This document shows positions 62,552 to 64,000 of a stretch of 64,000 nt of DNA, piece after piece. Position 1 is the stretch's first letter. Each line of letters opens with the position of its first letter. A program made the translations under genes and the position numbers. This DNA is from Mycobacterium seoulense (GTDB lineage Bacteria > Actinomycetota > Actinomycetes > Mycobacteriales > Mycobacteriaceae). Location of the stretch: NCBI RefSeq assembly GCF_010731595.1, contig NZ_AP022582.1, positions 1,984,001 through 2,048,000 on the forward strand. The letters run 5' to 3'. A model generated the notes under the pieces. That model ran no database searches. It was given only the letters and a program-made list of their open reading frames with translations, and was not told where the DNA came from.

Positions 62552-63250
62552 GTGATCGATTCCATCCGGTCCAGCCGGGCCGCGATCGACGTCCGCCAGC
62601 TCGGAATCGTCGAATACCGCGCCGCCTGGCAGCTGCAGCGCGAGCTGGCCGACGCCAGGGTCGCCGGTGGCGGCGACACCCTCCTGCTGCTGGAGCACCC
62701 TCCGGTCTACACCGCGGGACGGCGCACCGAGCCGCACGAACGGCCGGTGAACGGCACCCCCGTCGTCGACACCGACCGCGGCGGCAAGATCACCTGGCAC
62801 GGCCCGGGCCAACTGGTCGGCTACCCGATCATCGGCCTGGGCGAACCGCTCGACGTGGTCAATTACGTGCGGCGCCTGGAGGAGGCGCTGATCAAAGTGT
62901 GCGGCGACCTGGGCCTGGAAACGTGCCGGGTGCACGGCCGGTCCGGGGTGTGGGTGCCGGGCGGCGCCGGCCGGCCCGACCGCAAGGTAGCCGCCATCGG
63001 AGTCCGGGTCTCGCGCGCGACCACCCTGCACGGGTTCGCACTCAACTGTGACTGCGACCTCGCCGCCTTCACCACGATCGTGCCGTGCGGCATCACCGAT
63101 GCCGGCGTGACCTCGTTGTCGGCCGAGCTGCGGCGCCCGGTGCAGGTCGACGATGTCCGCGCGGCGGTCGCCGGCGCCGTCTGCGACGCCCTCGACGGCG
63201 CCCTGCCGGTCCGGGAACACCCCGGCACGCGCGTAGCATCAGCCATGTGA
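62552..63250 (+). CDS. lipB: Lipoyl(octanoyl) transferase LipB
   Basis: Transfers octanoate from acyl-carrier protein to lipoyl domains. The 232 residues have the catalytic cysteine in [11 protein letters not shown] (about residue 177) and the lysine in [15 protein letters not shown] (about residue 143), the Cys/Lys dyad of LipB, plus [17 protein letters not shown]. The GTG start at 62552 is consistent with the family length (about 230). The stop overlaps the lipA start (GTGA). Confidence 0.95.
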   Translation: MIDSIRSSRAAIDVRQLGIVEYRAAWQLQRELADARVAGGGDTLLLLEHPPVYTAGRRTEPHERPVNGTPVVDTDRGGKITWHGPGQLVGYPIIGLGEPLDVVNYVRRLEEALIKVCGDLGLETCRVHGRSGVWVPGGAGRPDRKVAAIGVRVSRATTLHGFALNCDCDLAAFTTIVPCGITDAGVTSLSAELRRPVQVDDVRAAVAGAVCDALDGALPVREHPGTRVASAM

Positions 63251-64000
63251 CTGTCGCACCCGAAGGCCGCAAACTCTTGCGCCTCGAGGCGCGCAACGCG
63301 CAAACGCCGATCGAGCGCAAGCCGCCGTGGATCAGGGTCCGGGCCCGGATGGGGCCCGAATACACCCAGTTGAAGGGCTTGGTCCGCCGTGAGGGCCTGC
63401 ACACGGTCTGCGAAGAGGCCGGCTGCCCCAACATCTTCGAATGCTGGGAGGACCGGGAAGCCACCTTCCTGATCGGTGGCGACCAGTGCACCCGGCGCTG
63501 CGACTTCTGCCAGATCGACACCGGAAAGCCCGCCGCCCTGGACCGCGACGAGCCGAGACGCGTCGCCGACAGCGTGCGGACCATGGGACTGCGCTACGCC
63601 ACCATCACCGGGGTGGCCCGCGATGACCTGCCCGACGGCGGGGCCTGGTTGTACGCCGAGACCGTGCGCGCGATCAAGGAGCTCAACCCGTCGACCGGCG
63701 TCGAGCTGTTGATCCCGGACTTCAACGGCGAGCCGGCGCGGCTTGCCGAGGTGTTCGAGTCGCGCCCGGAGGTGTTGGCGCACAACGTCGAAACCGTGCC
63801 CCGCATCTTCAAACGGATTCGGCCCGCCTTCACCTATCAGCGCAGCCTGGACGTCATCACGGCGGCCCGCGACGCCGGCCTGGTCACCAAGAGCAACCTC
63901 ATCCTCGGGCTCGGCGAAACCCCCGACGAGGTGCGCACCGCCCTGGCCGACCTGCGGGGCGCCGGCTGCGACATCGTCACCATCACCCAATACCTGCGGC
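63247..64000 (+). CDS. lipA: Lipoyl synthase LipA (3' end outside window)
   Basis: Radical-SAM enzyme that inserts the two sulfurs into protein-bound octanoate. The first 251 codons are present of about 310. Both cluster motifs are intact: [12 protein letters not shown] (auxiliary [4Fe–4S]) near residues 55–66 and the radical-[11 protein letters not shown] near residues 81–88. The GTG at 63247 overlaps the lipB stop, so the pair is coupled. The start is supported by the family N terminus [21 protein letters not shown]. The frame runs open off the end of the window. Confidence 0.96.
   Translation, partial: MTVAPEGRKLLRLEARNAQTPIERKPPWIRVRARMGPEYTQLKGLVRREGLHTVCEEAGCPNIFECWEDREATFLIGGDQCTRRCDFCQIDTGKPAALDRDEPRRVADSVRTMGLRYATITGVARDDLPDGGAWLYAETVRAIKELNPSTGVELLIPDFNGEPARLAEVFESRPEVLAHNVETVPRIFKRIRPAFTYQRSLDVITAARDAGLVTKSNLILGLGETPDEVRTALADLRGAGCDIVTITQYLR

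Overview
The window is high-GC DNA (very high third-position G+C) carrying a gene order I recognise as the mycobacterial chromosome segment equivalent to M. tuberculosis Rv2157c–Rv2218. Protein similarity, the lack of PE/PPE genes where M. tuberculosis has a PE_PGRS between murE and pbpB, and a cobU gene beside cobT/cobS suggest a non-tuberculosis slow grower, plausibly of the M. avium complex. Species assignment is inference.

Region by region. 1–7.8 kb: the minus-strand division and cell-wall (dcw) operon head, read mraZ–rsmH–ftsL-like–pbpB–murE–murF (murF cut by the window edge). Its control region (7.75–8.19 kb) holds two arrays of MraZ-type boxes and a terminator. 8.2–14 kb: a DUF3040 protein, GNAT protein, LppM, a MTHFR-like protein, IdsA2 and MptA. 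14–20.9 kb: Rv2175c/PknL, AroG, RNase AS, a membrane protein, the MptC-like mannosyltransferase and a PlsM-like acyltransferase. 20.9–29.5 kb: a four-gene cluster with an ArsA-like ATPase and two SRPBCC proteins, FadD15, PimB', a HEXXH peptidase and RipC. 29.5–32.4 kb: an exonuclease/GIY-YIG fusion and TrpD. 32.5–41.4 kb: ctaE-qcrCAB and ctaC-ctaF, the cytochrome bcc-aa3 branch, with a frameshifted mmpS3, a DUF2561 protein and two small genes without a neighbour of the same kind in M. tuberculosis. 41.5–50.1 kb: AsnB, adenosine kinase, an IscA-like protein, a glycerate kinase and a cobU-cobT-cobS cluster. 50.2–59.5 kb: IlvE, GcvT, an adenylate cyclase, PepB, an accessory FAD oxidoreductase/SRPBCC pair and EphD. 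59.7 kb to the end: DlaT, a TIGR01777-type epimerase, LipB and LipA (cut by the window edge).

Functional themes are envelope construction (peptidoglycan, PIM/LM/LAM mannosylation, phospholipid acylation, isoprenoids), the respiratory supercomplex, lipoate synthesis next to a lipoylated E2, and amino acid metabolism. Almost everything is conserved core chromosome. I found no phage, insertion sequence, CRISPR array or tRNA. The points most worth checking are the double array of MraZ boxes, the one-base frameshift in mmpS3, a 54-bp tandem repeat that includes the end of pimB, the oxidoreductase/SRPBCC pair, and a mini-ORF linking qcrC to qcrA.
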